This document shows positions 25,887-34,729 of a stretch of DNA of 64,000 nucleotides, piece by piece (positions within the stretch are counted from its first letter, which is position 1; every line of letters begins with the position of its first letter). This DNA is from Allobosea thiooxidans. Its GTDB lineage: Bacteria > Pseudomonadota > Alphaproteobacteria > Rhizobiales > Beijerinckiaceae. The notes under the pieces were generated by a model. The model made no database searches and had not been told where the DNA came from. It saw only the letters and a list, made by a program, of their open reading frames with translations. The position numbers were made by a program, and so were the translations under genes. The DNA lies in the NCBI RefSeq assembly GCF_900168195.1, contig NZ_FUYX01000003.1, forward strand, positions 124,001-188,000. The letters are read 5' to 3'.

Positions 25887-26684
25887 TCAGGCGGCCGATG
25901 CCGGTGCGGCGTGATCCATCTTCCAGTAGCAGCGGCGCGCATTCTCCGTCGTGATCCGGGCGACCTCGTCGAATTCGACGCCGATCGTTTCGGCGAGAAC
26001 CTTCGCTGTTTCAGCGACATAGGCCGGTTCGTTGCGCTTGCCCCTGAACGGAACCGGCGCGAGATAGGGCGCGTCCGTCTCGACCAGAATCCGCTCGCGC
26101 GGCACCATCCGCGCGATGCGGCGCAGGTTCTCCGAGGTCTTGAAGGTCAGGATGCCCGAGAAGGACACATAGAGGCCGAGCTCGACGCCCGTCATCGCCA
26201 GCGCCTCGCCGGCGGTGAAGCAATGCAGAATGGCAGGGAAGGCGCCCTTCCCCGTTTCCTCCCGCAGGATGGCGATCATGTCGTCATCGGCCTCGCGGGC
26301 ATGGATGACGAGCGGTAGCTGCGTCGCGCGCGCCGCGGCGATGTGCGTGCGCAGGCCCTGGGCCTGGGCCGCGCGCGGGCTGGAATCGTAGTGATAGTCC
26401 AGCCCAGCCTCGCCGATGGCCACGCAGCGCGGATGGCGGGACAGCTCCGCCAGCCGCTCGGCCGTGACGTCGAGCTCCTCATGCGCCTGATGCGGATGCG
26501 TCCCCACCGAGAACCAGACCGACGGGAAGCGCTCGGCGATGGCGGCGTAGTCGGCGAAGCGTGCGACCCGCGTCGAGATCGTCACTATCCGGCCGACGCC
26601 GGCGGCCTCGGCCCGCGCGACATAGGCCGGCAGCTCCTCGGCGAAATCCGGAAAGTCCAGATGGCAATGCGTGTCGATCAGCAT
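25887..26684 (-). CDS. tatD: TatD-family deoxyribonuclease/hydrolase
   Basis: This 265-residue TIM-barrel metal hydrolase starts at the ATG at 26684, which shares one base with the metG stop. It opens with the metal motif LIDTHCHLDF. Further signatures are VAIGEAGLDYHYD, LPLVIHAREAD, ILHCFTAG and the final LVETDAPYLAPVPFRGKRNEP. TatD-type enzymes are Mg-dependent 3'-5' DNases linked to DNA repair and DNA fragmentation. Cotranscription with metG is widespread in bacteria. Confidence 0.96.
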   Translation of the reverse strand: MLIDTHCHLDFPDFAEELPAYVARAEAAGVGRIVTISTRVARFADYAAIAERFPSVWFSVGTHPHQAHEELDVTAERLAELSRHPRCVAIGEAGLDYHYDSSPRAAQAQGLRTHIAAARATQLPLVIHAREADDDMIAILREETGKGAFPAILHCFTAGEALAMTGVELGLYVSFSGILTFKTSENLRRIARMVPRERILVETDAPYLAPVPFRGKRNEPAYVAETAKVLAETIGVEFDEVARITTENARRCYWKMDHAAPASAA

Positions 26685-28243
26685 CACGCCGCCTGACCGT
26701 CCTCGGGCTCGACATAGCGCGGGAAGACCGCGCTCGGCGCCGGCAGCGGCGCACCGCTCACGAGGCGGTGTTGCGCGCCCAGCGCGGCGAAGCTGCGCGC
26801 CTCGGCCGGGATGGCGAGGAGGTCGAGCAGCTTGCCTGCCGCAACCGGCATCACCGGCTGGACGAGGATCGCCACCTGCCGGATCACCTCGATCGTGACA
26901 TAGAGCACCGTGTCGCGCCGCGCCGGATCGGTCTTGGTCAGGCGCCAAGGCTCGTTGCCGGCAAAATAACGATTGGCCTCGGCGACTACCGCCCAGATCT
27001 CGGCGAGCAGCGTGTGCAGGGCGAAGTCCTGCATCGCCTCGCGCGCCCTGGCCAGGGCGCCGTCAGCCATGGCGAGCATGGCTTCGTCGGCCTCGGTCAG
27101 CGCGCCGCGCGGCGGCACCCTGCCCTCGCAGTTCTTGGCGATCATCGACAGCGAGCGCTGCGCCAGATTGCCGAGGTCGTTGGCGAGATCGGCATTGATG
27201 CGCCCGACGATCGCCTCATGGCTGTAGTTGCCGTCCTGGCCGAAGGAGACCTCGCGCAGGAAGAAGTAGCGCAGCTGGTCGACGCCATAGGCCTCGGCGA
27301 GCGCGAAGGGATCGACGACGTTGCCGAGCGATTTCGACATCTTCGTGCCCTTGTTGAGCAGGAAGCCATGGCCGAAGACACGCTTCGGCAGCGGCAGCCC
27401 GGCCGACATCAGGAAGGCCGGCCAGTAGACCGTGTGGAAGCGCACGATGTCCTTGCCGATGATGTGGACGTCTGCCGGCCAGTAATGCGCCCGCGGACTC
27501 GCGGCGTCGGGAAAGCCCGTTCCGGTCAGGTAGTTGTTGAGCGCGTCGACCCAGACATACATCACGTGCTTGGGATCGCCCGGCACGGACAGGCCCCAGT
27601 CGAAGGTCGTGCGGCTGATCGAGAGATCCTCGAGCCCGCCCTTCACGAAGGAAACGATCTCGTTCCGGCGCGTCTCCGGCGAGATGAAGTCGGGAACCTC
27701 GTCATAGAGCTTCAGCAGCGCGTCCTGGTACTTGGCGAGGCGGAAGAAGTAGCTCTCCTCCTCGACCCATTCGACCGGCGTCCCCTGCCCGCCCAGGCGC
27801 GTGCCGTCTGGCTGGAGCGTCGTTTCCTCCTCGCCGTAGAAGGCCTCGTCGCGGACCGAATACCAGCCGGAATACTTGGCGAGATAGATGTCGCCATTGG
27901 CCTCCATCCGCCGCCAGAGCTCGTCGGTCGAGACCTTGTGGTCAGGATCGGTGGTGCGGATGAAGCGGTCGAACGAGCAGCCGAGCGTCTGCTCCATCTC
28001 CTGGAAGCGGCCGGCGATCCGGTCGACGAAATCCTTCGGCGAAAGCCCGTTCTGCGCGGCCGTGCGCGCCACCTTCTGGCCGTGCTCGTCGGTGCCGGTC
28101 ATGGCGAAGACGTCGTAGCCGTCGAGCCGCTTGAAGCGGGCGATCGCGTCCGCAGCCACCATCTCATAGGCGTGGCCGATATGCGGCGGCCCGTTGGTGT
28201 AGTGGATCGCGGTCGTCAGGTAGAATTTCGGGGCCGTGGCCAT
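26684..28243 (-). CDS. metG: Methionyl-tRNA synthetase
   Basis: This 519-residue class I synthetase has the ATP motif HIGH at residues 21-24 in [11 protein letters not shown] and KMSKSLGN near residue 302. The region between lacks the paired CxxC zinc knuckles of the long MetG form, so it belongs to the shorter type (MetG2-like). There is no C-terminal tRNA-binding OB domain. It charges tRNA-Met in the cytoplasm. It lies 21 bases after holB and overlaps tatD by one base. Confidence 0.97.
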   Translation of the reverse strand: MATAPKFYLTTAIHYTNGPPHIGHAYEMVAADAIARFKRLDGYDVFAMTGTDEHGQKVARTAAQNGLSPKDFVDRIAGRFQEMEQTLGCSFDRFIRTTDPDHKVSTDELWRRMEANGDIYLAKYSGWYSVRDEAFYGEEETTLQPDGTRLGGQGTPVEWVEEESYFFRLAKYQDALLKLYDEVPDFISPETRRNEIVSFVKGGLEDLSISRTTFDWGLSVPGDPKHVMYVWVDALNNYLTGTGFPDAASPRAHYWPADVHIIGKDIVRFHTVYWPAFLMSAGLPLPKRVFGHGFLLNKGTKMSKSLGNVVDPFALAEAYGVDQLRYFFLREVSFGQDGNYSHEAIVGRINADLANDLGNLAQRSLSMIAKNCEGRVPPRGALTEADEAMLAMADGALARAREAMQDFALHTLLAEIWAVVAEANRYFAGNEPWRLTKTDPARRDTVLYVTIEVIRQVAILVQPVMPVAAGKLLDLLAIPAEARSFAALGAQHRLVSGAPLPAPSAVFPRYVEPEDGQAA

Positions 28244-28264
28244 CGTCTGTCCGAGAGCTTCGCT

Positions 28265-29335
28265 TCACGCTGCGCGCGAACGGGAAACCGCAGCCGACAG
28301 ATCATGAAACATGGTCATCACGAGCGGGCGGCGGTCGAGATTATAGGTCTCGACCTCACGCGCCGCATGTCCCAGCTTTTCCCATACCTCCGCCAACGGT
28401 GCAAGGCGCGCCGGTTGCGCTGCAGCATGCGCGTGGAGATGGTCGGAGATCCAGCCCTGCACCGTCTCGATCATCACGGCGAAGTCGCGCTCTCCCGCCT
28501 TGCCGGCAACATCCTCCGCCAGAGCGAGCAGGCCAGGCAGGTCGATCTGCGGCAGGGCATCGAGCCGCGCCCTCACCGCTTCGACCAGAGCCAGCGTCTC
28601 CGGATCGACATAGGTCAGCGCGCGCCGCACCGAGCCTTCGGCGAGTCGCGCGGCGCGCAGCAGCGCGGATTCGTCGAGGGGAGCCTCCATCCGCTCCAGC
28701 GCGAGGCGGCCCGCCTCGACGACGCCGGGCTCGTCCAGCGGCTCGAAGCTCAGCAGCCGGCAGCGTGAGCGGATCGTCGGCAGCATCCGCCCTGGGGCAT
28801 GCGCGACGATCAGGAACAGGGCTTGCGGCGGCGGCTCCTCCAGCAGCTTCAGCAGCGCGTTGGCGGCCGAGCGATCCATGTCCTCGGCCGAATCGACGAT
28901 GCAGACGCGCCAGCCGCCCTCCGCCGCGCTCGCACCGAAGCGGTCGATCACCCGCCGCACGGCGTCGACCGGAATGTTGCTGGTGTAGCTCTTGCCGTCC
29001 GGCTTCGGAATGCGGCGCAGCACATGCAGGTCGGGATGCGACCGGGCCATCACCCGCCGCGTCGCCGGGTCGTTCTCCGGCATGGCGAGATCGGCGCGGC
29101 CCGACGCGCGTGTCCGCGGATCTCCCGAGGCGAGCATGAAGCGCGCGGCGCGGTAGGCGAAGCTCGCCTTGCCGACGCCTTCGGGACCGCCGAGCAGCCA
29201 GGCATGATGCATCCGGCCCGAGGAGACGGCGTCGAGAAAGGCCTTCTCCCTGGTCTCATGGCCGATCAGTGACAGCGTCTCGCGGGGATGGGGCGCGATC
29301 GGCAGCCGGTCGGGTTCGTCGCTCGTCTCTCGCAT
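28265..29335 (-). CDS. holB: DNA polymerase III subunit delta prime
   Basis: The protein has 356 residues from an ATG at 29335 that shares one base with the tmk stop. The AAA+ fold shows a P-loop remnant GGPEGVGKASFAYR, ending in KA rather than KT/KS, as expected for the non-catalytic delta prime clamp-loader subunit. IVDSAEDMDRSAANALLKLL (Walker B/sensor region), EEPPPQALFLIVAHAPGRML and the SRC motif IRSRCRLL follow. The tmk-holB pairing supports the assignment strongly. Confidence 0.95.
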   Translation of the reverse strand: MRETSDEPDRLPIAPHPRETLSLIGHETREKAFLDAVSSGRMHHAWLLGGPEGVGKASFAYRAARFMLASGDPRTRASGRADLAMPENDPATRRVMARSHPDLHVLRRIPKPDGKSYTSNIPVDAVRRVIDRFGASAAEGGWRVCIVDSAEDMDRSAANALLKLLEEPPPQALFLIVAHAPGRMLPTIRSRCRLLSFEPLDEPGVVEAGRLALERMEAPLDESALLRAARLAEGSVRRALTYVDPETLALVEAVRARLDALPQIDLPGLLALAEDVAGKAGERDFAVMIETVQGWISDHLHAHAAAQPARLAPLAEVWEKLGHAAREVETYNLDRRPLVMTMFHDLSAAVSRSRAA

Positions 29336-29985
29336 CAGCTTTCCGCATCGATCGGCAAACGCGCACGCAGGATGCGCCACGCGGCCTCGGCGAGCCCCTC
29401 GGCGGGCAGCGTCGCATCGAGCACGGCGCAGCGTCGGGGCTCGGCGCGGGCAATGTCGAGATAGGCTTGCCGCAGTTTGCGATGGAAGGCCAGCGTCTCG
29501 CCCTCGAAGCGGTCGACCGCCTCGTCCGGCTTGCGCCGCCTGGCGGCGCGCGCCAGGCCGATCTCGGGGTCGAGATCGAGGATCAGCGTCAGCTCCGGCA
29601 TCAGCCCGGCGATGGTCACGGCCTCGAGCTCGCCGAGCAGCTTCGCGTCGACCTGGCCGAGCACGCCTTGGTAGACGCGCGTGGAATCGATGAAGCGGTC
29701 GCAGATCACCCACTCGCCCCGTTCGAGCGCCGGGCGGATCAGGCTGTCGATATGGTCGATCCGCGCGGCCGAGAACATCAGCGCCTCGGCGAAGGCGCCA
29801 TAGGACCGGACCCGGCCAGACAGGATCAGTTCGCGGATCGCCTCCGCCTTGACCGAGCCGCCGGGCTCGCGCGTGATCCGGGGCGGGAAGCCGGCGCGCT
29901 CGAGCCTTTCGGCCAGTGCCCGTGCCAGCGTCGACTTGCCGGCGCCCTCCCCGCCTTCCAGCGTGATGAAACGACCCTTGCTCAT
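29335..29985 (-). CDS. tmk: Thymidylate kinase
   Basis: The product has 216 residues from the ATG at 29985. The P-loop is GGEGAGKST at residues 11-19, the DR(Y/F) motif is VICDRFIDSTRVYQG, and the lid region is LARAARRRKPDEAVDRFE. It phosphorylates dTMP to dTDP using ATP. It overlaps holB by one base. A 46-bp palindromic repeat lies just upstream, between it and the carboxypeptidase gene. Confidence 0.96.
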   Translation of the reverse strand: MSKGRFITLEGGEGAGKSTLARALAERLERAGFPPRITREPGGSVKAEAIRELILSGRVRSYGAFAEALMFSAARIDHIDSLIRPALERGEWVICDRFIDSTRVYQGVLGQVDAKLLGELEAVTIAGLMPELTLILDLDPEIGLARAARRRKPDEAVDRFEGETLAFHRKLRQAYLDIARAEPRRCAVLDATLPAEGLAEAAWRILRARLPIDAES

Positions 29986-30000
29986 GTCCGTCCGCTTACA

Positions 30001-30046
30001 GCATCGGACCGAAAAGTGGAATCCAATCTTCGGACGAATCCGATGC
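30001..30046. repeat. Imperfect palindromic intergenic repeat
   Basis: The ends GCATCGGACCGAAAAGTGG and TTCGGACGAATCCGATGC form an imperfect inverted repeat. The words CGAAAAGTGG and GCATCGG resemble a palindromic element scattered through Hyphomicrobiales intergenic DNA. It sits 16 bases upstream of tmk, so it may form an mRNA hairpin between the carboxypeptidase and tmk. Confidence 0.6.
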
Positions 30047-30060
30047 GATAACAAATACAT

Positions 30061-30100
30061 AGATCGCCGTTATCGCGTCCGGCAGGACGCACGGCGATCT
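30061..30100 (-). terminator. Hairpin overlapping the carboxypeptidase stop codon
   Basis: AGATCGCCGT and ACGGCGATCT are perfect 10-bp arms, and GCGTCC/GGACGC form an inner stem around GGCA, with a four-base bulge. The hairpin includes the TAG stop of the upstream minus-strand gene. No T run follows, so it may stabilise the mRNA end rather than terminate. Confidence 0.5.
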
Positions 30101-31322
30101 AACTCCGGCTCAGCGCCTTGCGAACCCAGCCGGTCGCGGCCTCGAGAAGCGCGTCGAGTGCCCGGCTCTGCAGGGGGCCCGTGCGCACGGCTTCCGCGGC
30201 ATAGAGCGGCACGTCGAGCGTCTTGATGTCGCCACGCGTGACCACGAGCCGGGCGACCTGCGCACCCTCCTCGACGGGAACCAGCAGCGGGCCGCGATAG
30301 ACGATGCGCGCGGTGAGGCGCTCGGAGCTGCCGCGCGGCATCAGCAGGCTGATCGCCCCCTTGCTGCGGAGCGCGACGCGCCCCTTCTCGCCGCCATAGA
30401 CGCTGGCCTCGCCAACGTTCTCGCCCGCGGCGAAGAGCTGGCGTCGCTCGAAGGCGCGGAAGCCCCATTCGAGCAGCTTGCGCGCTTCGCTCGCCCGGTC
30501 GCGCGCGGTCTTCAGCCCGTTCACGACGACGATCAGGCGCTGGCCGTTCTGCACGGCCGAGCCGACCAGCCCATAGCCCGATTCGTCGATATTACCGGTC
30601 TTCAGGCCATCGGCACCGATATCCATCGTCAGCAGCGGGTTGCGGTTCTGCTGCCGGATCTTGTTCCAGGTGAAGTCGCGCTGACCGAAGATCTTGTAGA
30701 GCTCCGGATAGGTCTTGATGATGTGGTCCGCCAGCAGCGCCAGCTCGCGGGCGGTCACGCGCTGCTGCGGGTCGGGCATTCCCGTCGCGTTGCGGAAGAC
30801 CGATTTCGTCAGGCCGAGCGCCCTCACCCGCTCGGTCATCACCCGTCCGAAAGTCGCTTCGTCGCCGGCAATCGCCTCCGCCAGCGCGATCGAGGCATCG
30901 TTGCCGGACTGGACGATGATGCCCTGCAGAATGTCGGAGAGCTTGAGCCGGCTGTTGACGATGGCGAACATGGTCGAGCCGCCCGAGGGCGCCCCGCCCT
31001 TGCGCCAGGCATTCTCCGAGATGCCGATCTCGCTGTCGGGCGTCAGGCGCCCGGCGGCCATGTCCTGGAAAGCGACGAGAACGGTGGCGAGCTTGGCCAT
31101 GCTGGCCGGCACCATCAGCTCGTCGGCTGCCTTCTCATAGAGAACGGCTCCGCTTTCCGAATCGAGCAGGATCGCGAAGGGAGCCGGCGACTGGAAGCTC
31201 TGGGCATGGCCGGCGGCCGCAAGGCTCGCCATGGCGAGGACGAGAAGCAGCCGACCGAGGGACCGACGCAGCGTTGCGCCCGGCATGCGGATCGACATCG
31301 TCCAACGGCTAAAGGCGCTCAT
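30099..31322 (-). CDS. D-alanyl-D-alanine carboxypeptidase (PBP5/6-like)
   Basis: The protein has 407 residues with a signal peptide ending near AAGHAQS; ATG codons at 31298 and 31286 are alternative starts. Serine peptidase family S11 motifs are complete: SMAK at residues 74-77, SGN at 139-141 and KTG at 241-243. The C-terminal beta domain (about 290-390) contains SLLMPRGSSERLTARIVYRG. The end has an amphipathic helix (LLEAATGWVRKALSRS) of the membrane-anchoring type. It trims the terminal D-Ala of peptidoglycan stem peptides in the periplasm. Confidence 0.95.
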   Translation of the reverse strand: MSAFSRWTMSIRMPGATLRRSLGRLLLVLAMASLAAAGHAQSFQSPAPFAILLDSESGAVLYEKAADELMVPASMAKLATVLVAFQDMAAGRLTPDSEIGISENAWRKGGAPSGGSTMFAIVNSRLKLSDILQGIIVQSGNDASIALAEAIAGDEATFGRVMTERVRALGLTKSVFRNATGMPDPQQRVTARELALLADHIIKTYPELYKIFGQRDFTWNKIRQQNRNPLLTMDIGADGLKTGNIDESGYGLVGSAVQNGQRLIVVVNGLKTARDRASEARKLLEWGFRAFERRQLFAAGENVGEASVYGGEKGRVALRSKGAISLLMPRGSSERLTARIVYRGPLLVPVEEGAQVARLVVTRGDIKTLDVPLYAAEAVRTGPLQSRALDALLEAATGWVRKALSRS

Positions 31323-31370
31323 ACTGCGATGTGAAGCAGAGCGCCTTACGGCAGGTCAAGCTCCTTGCCG

Positions 31371-32519
31371 TCAGTTCCGCGCCAGGGGCTGCAGCGCCTG
31401 CGGCGTCAGCTTGTTGAGCGGATGCGCCTTGGCGAAGCGCTCGGCCGGCCCCTTCTCCGGTGCGGTGAAGAGGCTCGCCATGGTGGCGCGGGCCGGCGGC
31501 ATCGTCGTGCGCAGCAGGGCGGGAACCCGGACCGGCTTCGCCGCGTTGGCGATGGTGTCGAGATCGAACGGGCGGCTCGGCGGCAGCGGCGCGGCGTGCA
31601 CCGGCGTGCCGCCTAGCGGTGCCGAGCTGGCCGAGGCGAGGCTCGCGACGACCGGAGCGGTCGGGCTGATGGTCCGGACCGGCTGCTGCGGGGCGTAGGC
31701 CTGCGCGAGCGGCTGGCTCACGGGAGCCGGCTCGGCCTCTGCGGGCTGTTGTGTTTCGACATCGGCCGAACGCGAGCGCGACGGCGCCACCGGCTCCGCG
31801 CTCGCGACCATGGTGCGTGCGCTGGTGCCCGGGATCGGCGCCGGCGAGCCATCGGTCCGCAGGCTGGCGAGGAGGAGATTGTCGTCGGAACCGGCGAGCG
31901 AGGCCTGGCCGAGATATTCCATCTTGATGCGCGCCGTGCCGAGATGGCGGAAGGCGAGCGCATCGGCGGTCTTCTGCGACAGGTCCATCATCCGCCCGCC
32001 ATGGAACGGGCCGCGATCGTTGACGCGCACGATGATGGAGCGGTGGTTCATCAGGTTGGTGACGCGGGCATAGGCCGGCAGCGGCATGGTCGGATGCGCG
32101 GCGCTGATGCTGTTGCGGTCATAGACCTCGCCATTGGCGGTACGGCGGCCGTGGAAAGCCTCGCCATACCAGGAGGCTGTGCCGACCGAGGTGTAGCCGA
32201 CCGGCTTCTCGAACGGGGTGTAACGCTTGCCTGCCACGGAATAGGCCTTGCCGACGAGCTGGCGACCACCGCCCTTCGGAACCTCTTCGCCGTCGGCGAT
32301 GACGCGCGGGCTGGCGGCCCCGTATTTCGATTGCGGGAAGGCGCCGATCTCCTTGGAGCGGCGGCCGGCGGTCTGGTTGCCGGCGCAGTTGGCGACGAAA
32401 AGCCCGGCGAGGACGACGCAGCCCAGGCGCGTCACGGAGCGTAGCGATGAGGGCGCTGAAGCGGGATCGGACGGTTCGGTGGAAAGCCCCGTGGCCGAAA
32501 AGCTAGCGCCTCGTGTCAT
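31371..32519 (-). CDS. rlpA: RlpA-like septal ring lytic transglycosylase
   Basis: The product has 382 residues. A lipoprotein-like leader ends in VANC near residue 48. The double-psi beta-barrel domain carries GTASWYGEAFHGRRTANGE and IIVRVNDRGPFHGGRMMDLS, with the catalytic-type Asp in NDRGPF. The last ~170 residues are Pro/Ala/Ser-rich, and no SPOR domain is evident, so septal targeting by SPOR seems absent. RlpA enzymes cleave denuded glycan strands at the septum. The next gene on the strand is the D-Ala-D-Ala carboxypeptidase, so this is a cell-wall pair. Confidence 0.92.
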   Translation of the reverse strand: MTRGASFSATGLSTEPSDPASAPSSLRSVTRLGCVVLAGLFVANCAGNQTAGRRSKEIGAFPQSKYGAASPRVIADGEEVPKGGGRQLVGKAYSVAGKRYTPFEKPVGYTSVGTASWYGEAFHGRRTANGEVYDRNSISAAHPTMPLPAYARVTNLMNHRSIIVRVNDRGPFHGGRMMDLSQKTADALAFRHLGTARIKMEYLGQASLAGSDDNLLLASLRTDGSPAPIPGTSARTMVASAEPVAPSRSRSADVETQQPAEAEPAPVSQPLAQAYAPQQPVRTISPTAPVVASLASASSAPLGGTPVHAAPLPPSRPFDLDTIANAAKPVRVPALLRTTMPPARATMASLFTAPEKGPAERFAKAHPLNKLTPQALQPLARN

Positions 32520-32846
32520 TCCGCTATTCCGCTCTCTGGGCCAAAAAACATCGCACCGGCTCGACCGCACGCGCGTTCAAGCCGAGTTTTCGGCCATTTC
32601 CATTAAGGGATCGTTTAACCGCGATACGCCGCGAATCCCGACGCCACCGAACAGGCGAGTCCCTGTCCTTGAGCGGGCACAAACGTGTCGGAAAAGCGGC
32701 GCCTGTCAACCCGAGGGCGGGAAGGCGCTGCCATTTTATCCACGGCCGTGACTTCCGGGCCACGCTGCGCAACGCATGCTTTTCCTTCGCGACGTCCCGC
32801 AATTCCCTTGCAAATCCGGCGCCCCGACGGCATTGAACGCCGCACC
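32520..32846. other. 327-bp intergenic stretch between rlpA and tRNA-Ser
   Basis: No gene is seen. It contains a patch of lower GC around 32530-32620, including a run of six A at 32543-32548, and must hold the rlpA promoter (minus) and the tRNA promoter (plus). I could not assign -35/-10 boxes with confidence. Confidence 0.45.
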
Positions 32847-32936
32847 GGAAGGGTGGCCGAGTGGTTTAAGGCAGCGGTCTTGAAAACCGCCGTGGGTGCA
32901 AGCCCACCGTGGGTTCGAATCCCACCTCTTCCGCCA
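32847..32936 (+). tRNA. tRNA-Ser (anticodon UGA)
   Basis: This 90-nt tRNA has a 7-bp acceptor stem (GGAAGGG with CTCTTCC, one G-T pair), discriminator G and an encoded CCA. The D arm is GGCCGAGTGGTTTAAGGC. The anticodon stem-loop GCGGTCTTGAAAACCGC gives TGA, which reads UCN serine codons. The long variable arm is GTGGGTGCAAGCCCAC and the T arm is GTGGGTTCGAATCCCAC. The glycan locus starts about 0.8 kb downstream, so this could be a landing site for acquired DNA. Confidence 0.97.
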
Positions 32937-33720
32937 TCTCAACTGCGTTAAGCAGATGATTTATTTGATAAATCGAAAAAGCATCGGGGTTCGCCCCCCA
33001 ACTATCGCCCAACGCACGCCCGCAAGGCTCCCGGATGATGCGATCTCTCATCATCCATTGAGCATTCCGAATCCGATTCGCGCTACGACCGGACGTAGAG
33101 CTGCGGCCCGGAAGCGGGTCTTCCGTATGGCCGCGCCAAGCACTCAAGCCGGTTTGGGCTCACTAGCCCAGCGACTGGCCGCCGTCGCGCGCCCGATCGG
33201 TGGCCTCGTCGGCGCCCTGGCCCGTGCGAAGCCTCCCTTGCGCAGCATTTCGGTGGCCGCTCCGGCGAAAGGCCCAAGGCCGTGAAGCACCAGGAGCGAG
33301 CGTCATCGCGCCGCCCTTAACCGGACTTCCGGAGCCCGGTGCATCCAGCCCCTTTTTCGTCACGTGGGACGAACCGCCAAAATCGCAACGATTATCGGCG
33401 CCAGCCTGCGGCAGAACAGAGCTCGGGCCTTGCACCGAGAAGACGCCGCGCATTGGAACCAAGTGCACGCCGATCGCCAGGCACCGAACGATGCCCTGCC
33501 CCAGCTCTTGGCCGCGACAGCGCCGCATCGATCGACGCACGGCGTCGTATTCGCGACGCAATCATGGACCACCAGAATATCAACGTCACGATTCCCGATG
33601 ATCTGACAATACCAAATCGGAGGTAAATTAGAATGAATTTCGAAACAAAACGCATCCTTCCTCGCTGATCGACTGATCTGTTGTTGGCGTAACCCTTCAC
33701 AAACCGAATCTCAGGCAGGC
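32937..33720. other. 784-bp gene-poor region between tRNA-Ser and the glycan locus
   Basis: No convincing gene is visible. Just after the tRNA an AT-rich hairpin GATTTAT-TTG-ATAAATC lies at 32958-32974. From about 33560 to 33715 GC falls well below the local level. That part has a GGAGG site followed by an 11-codon frame at 33633-33668 (MNFETKRILPR), which may be chance or a leader. I found no second copy of the tRNA 3' end, no integrase fragment and no clear promoter. Confidence 0.5.
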
Positions 33721-34695
33721 ATGTCTATCGTCAGAGCCGACATCCCGACGCTTGACGGCGCCAGATGCCTTGTCTTGGGAGGCGGTGGCTTTCTCGGTGT
33801 TCACCTGGCCAATGCCTTGGTGCGCCAGGGCGCCGCGGCCCGAGCCTTCGGGCGCACCCTGACCAATCCGGATGAGCTGGATGACCGGGTTTGCTGGAGC
33901 TGCGGGCATTTTGAGGATTCCGCGGCAGTCGCGGAGGCGGTGCAGGGGCAGGAGATCGTCTTCCACCTGCTGAGCGGTTCGGTGCCCGGACAGCCCGGGC
34001 AGAAGCCGATTTCCGATCTCGAGATGAACGTCAGCGGCACGTTGCGCTTGCTGGACATCTGCAACGCCGCCGCCGTCCGGCGCGTCGTCTTCGCCTCCTC
34101 CGGCGGCACCGTCTATGGCACGGCCGACCGGTGCCCGATCCCCGAAGCGGCGGCCACCGATCCGATATCGGCCTACGGCGTCGGCAAGCTCGCGATCGAG
34201 AAATATCTCGCCCTGTATCATCACCTCTACGGGCTCGAATATTCCGCCTTGCGCATCGCCAATGTCTACGGCCCGCTGCAGTCGCCGCTGAAGCGCCAGG
34301 GCGTCGTCGCGGCGATGCTCGACCGTGCCCTTGCCGGGGAGCCGCTCGAAATCTGGGGCACGGGCGAGGTCGTGCGCGATTTTGTGCATGTCGACGACGT
34401 CGTCTCCGCCCTTCTGCTGGCTGCGACCTATGACGGTCCCCACCGCGTCATGAATGTCGGATCGGGGGCCGGGCTCAGCATCAACCAGGTCGCGAGCGAC
34501 ATCGAGGCCATCGCCGGCACGTCGAACGTCCCGCGGATCTACCGCGCCGGGCGCGCCGCCGATGTGCCCGTCAACATCCTCGATATCTCGCTGATCACCC
34601 GGGAGACCCCCTGGCAGCCGCGATGTTCCTGGGAGGACGGCTTGCGCGACACGGCGCGCTGGATGGCCGCCAGGGCGCGCACACGGCTCGTTTGA
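33721..34695 (+). CDS. NAD-dependent sugar-nucleotide epimerase/dehydratase
   Basis: The protein has 324 residues of the extended SDR type. The nucleotide motif is CLVLGGGGFLGVHLANALV, the structural Asn/Ser signals are VFASSGGTVYG, and the catalytic Tyr/Lys pair is in YGVGKLAIEKYL. RIANVYGPLQ and FVHVDDVVSALLLAA are typical of UDP-glucose 4-epimerase-like enzymes. It probably prepares a nucleotide sugar for the glycosyltransferases that follow. It is the first gene of the plus-strand glycan cluster, with a 34-bp gap to the next. Confidence 0.93.
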   Translation: MSIVRADIPTLDGARCLVLGGGGFLGVHLANALVRQGAAARAFGRTLTNPDELDDRVCWSCGHFEDSAAVAEAVQGQEIVFHLLSGSVPGQPGQKPISDLEMNVSGTLRLLDICNAAAVRRVVFASSGGTVYGTADRCPIPEAAATDPISAYGVGKLAIEKYLALYHHLYGLEYSALRIANVYGPLQSPLKRQGVVAAMLDRALAGEPLEIWGTGEVVRDFVHVDDVVSALLLAATYDGPHRVMNVGSGAGLSINQVASDIEAIAGTSNVPRIYRAGRAADVPVNILDISLITRETPWQPRCSWEDGLRDTARWMAARARTRLV

Positions 34696-34729
34696 CGCGG
34701 CACGTGGTCCGAGATCGCAGGAGCAGGAT

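Noticed and set aside
32959..33285. A small plus-strand frame right after tRNA-Ser as a gene or integrase fragment
   Set aside because: No ribosome site, no recognisable motif and base composition changing within the frame; no integrase signature.
33633..33668. An 11-codon leader peptide with GGAGG upstream
   Set aside because: The ribosome site is good but the frame is too short and its spacing to the epimerase gene gives no attenuator hairpin; kept only as a note.
32940..33720. An attachment-site duplication of the tRNA-Ser 3' end
   Set aside because: I found no second copy of the last 20 bases in the window, so an integrated island cannot be claimed.
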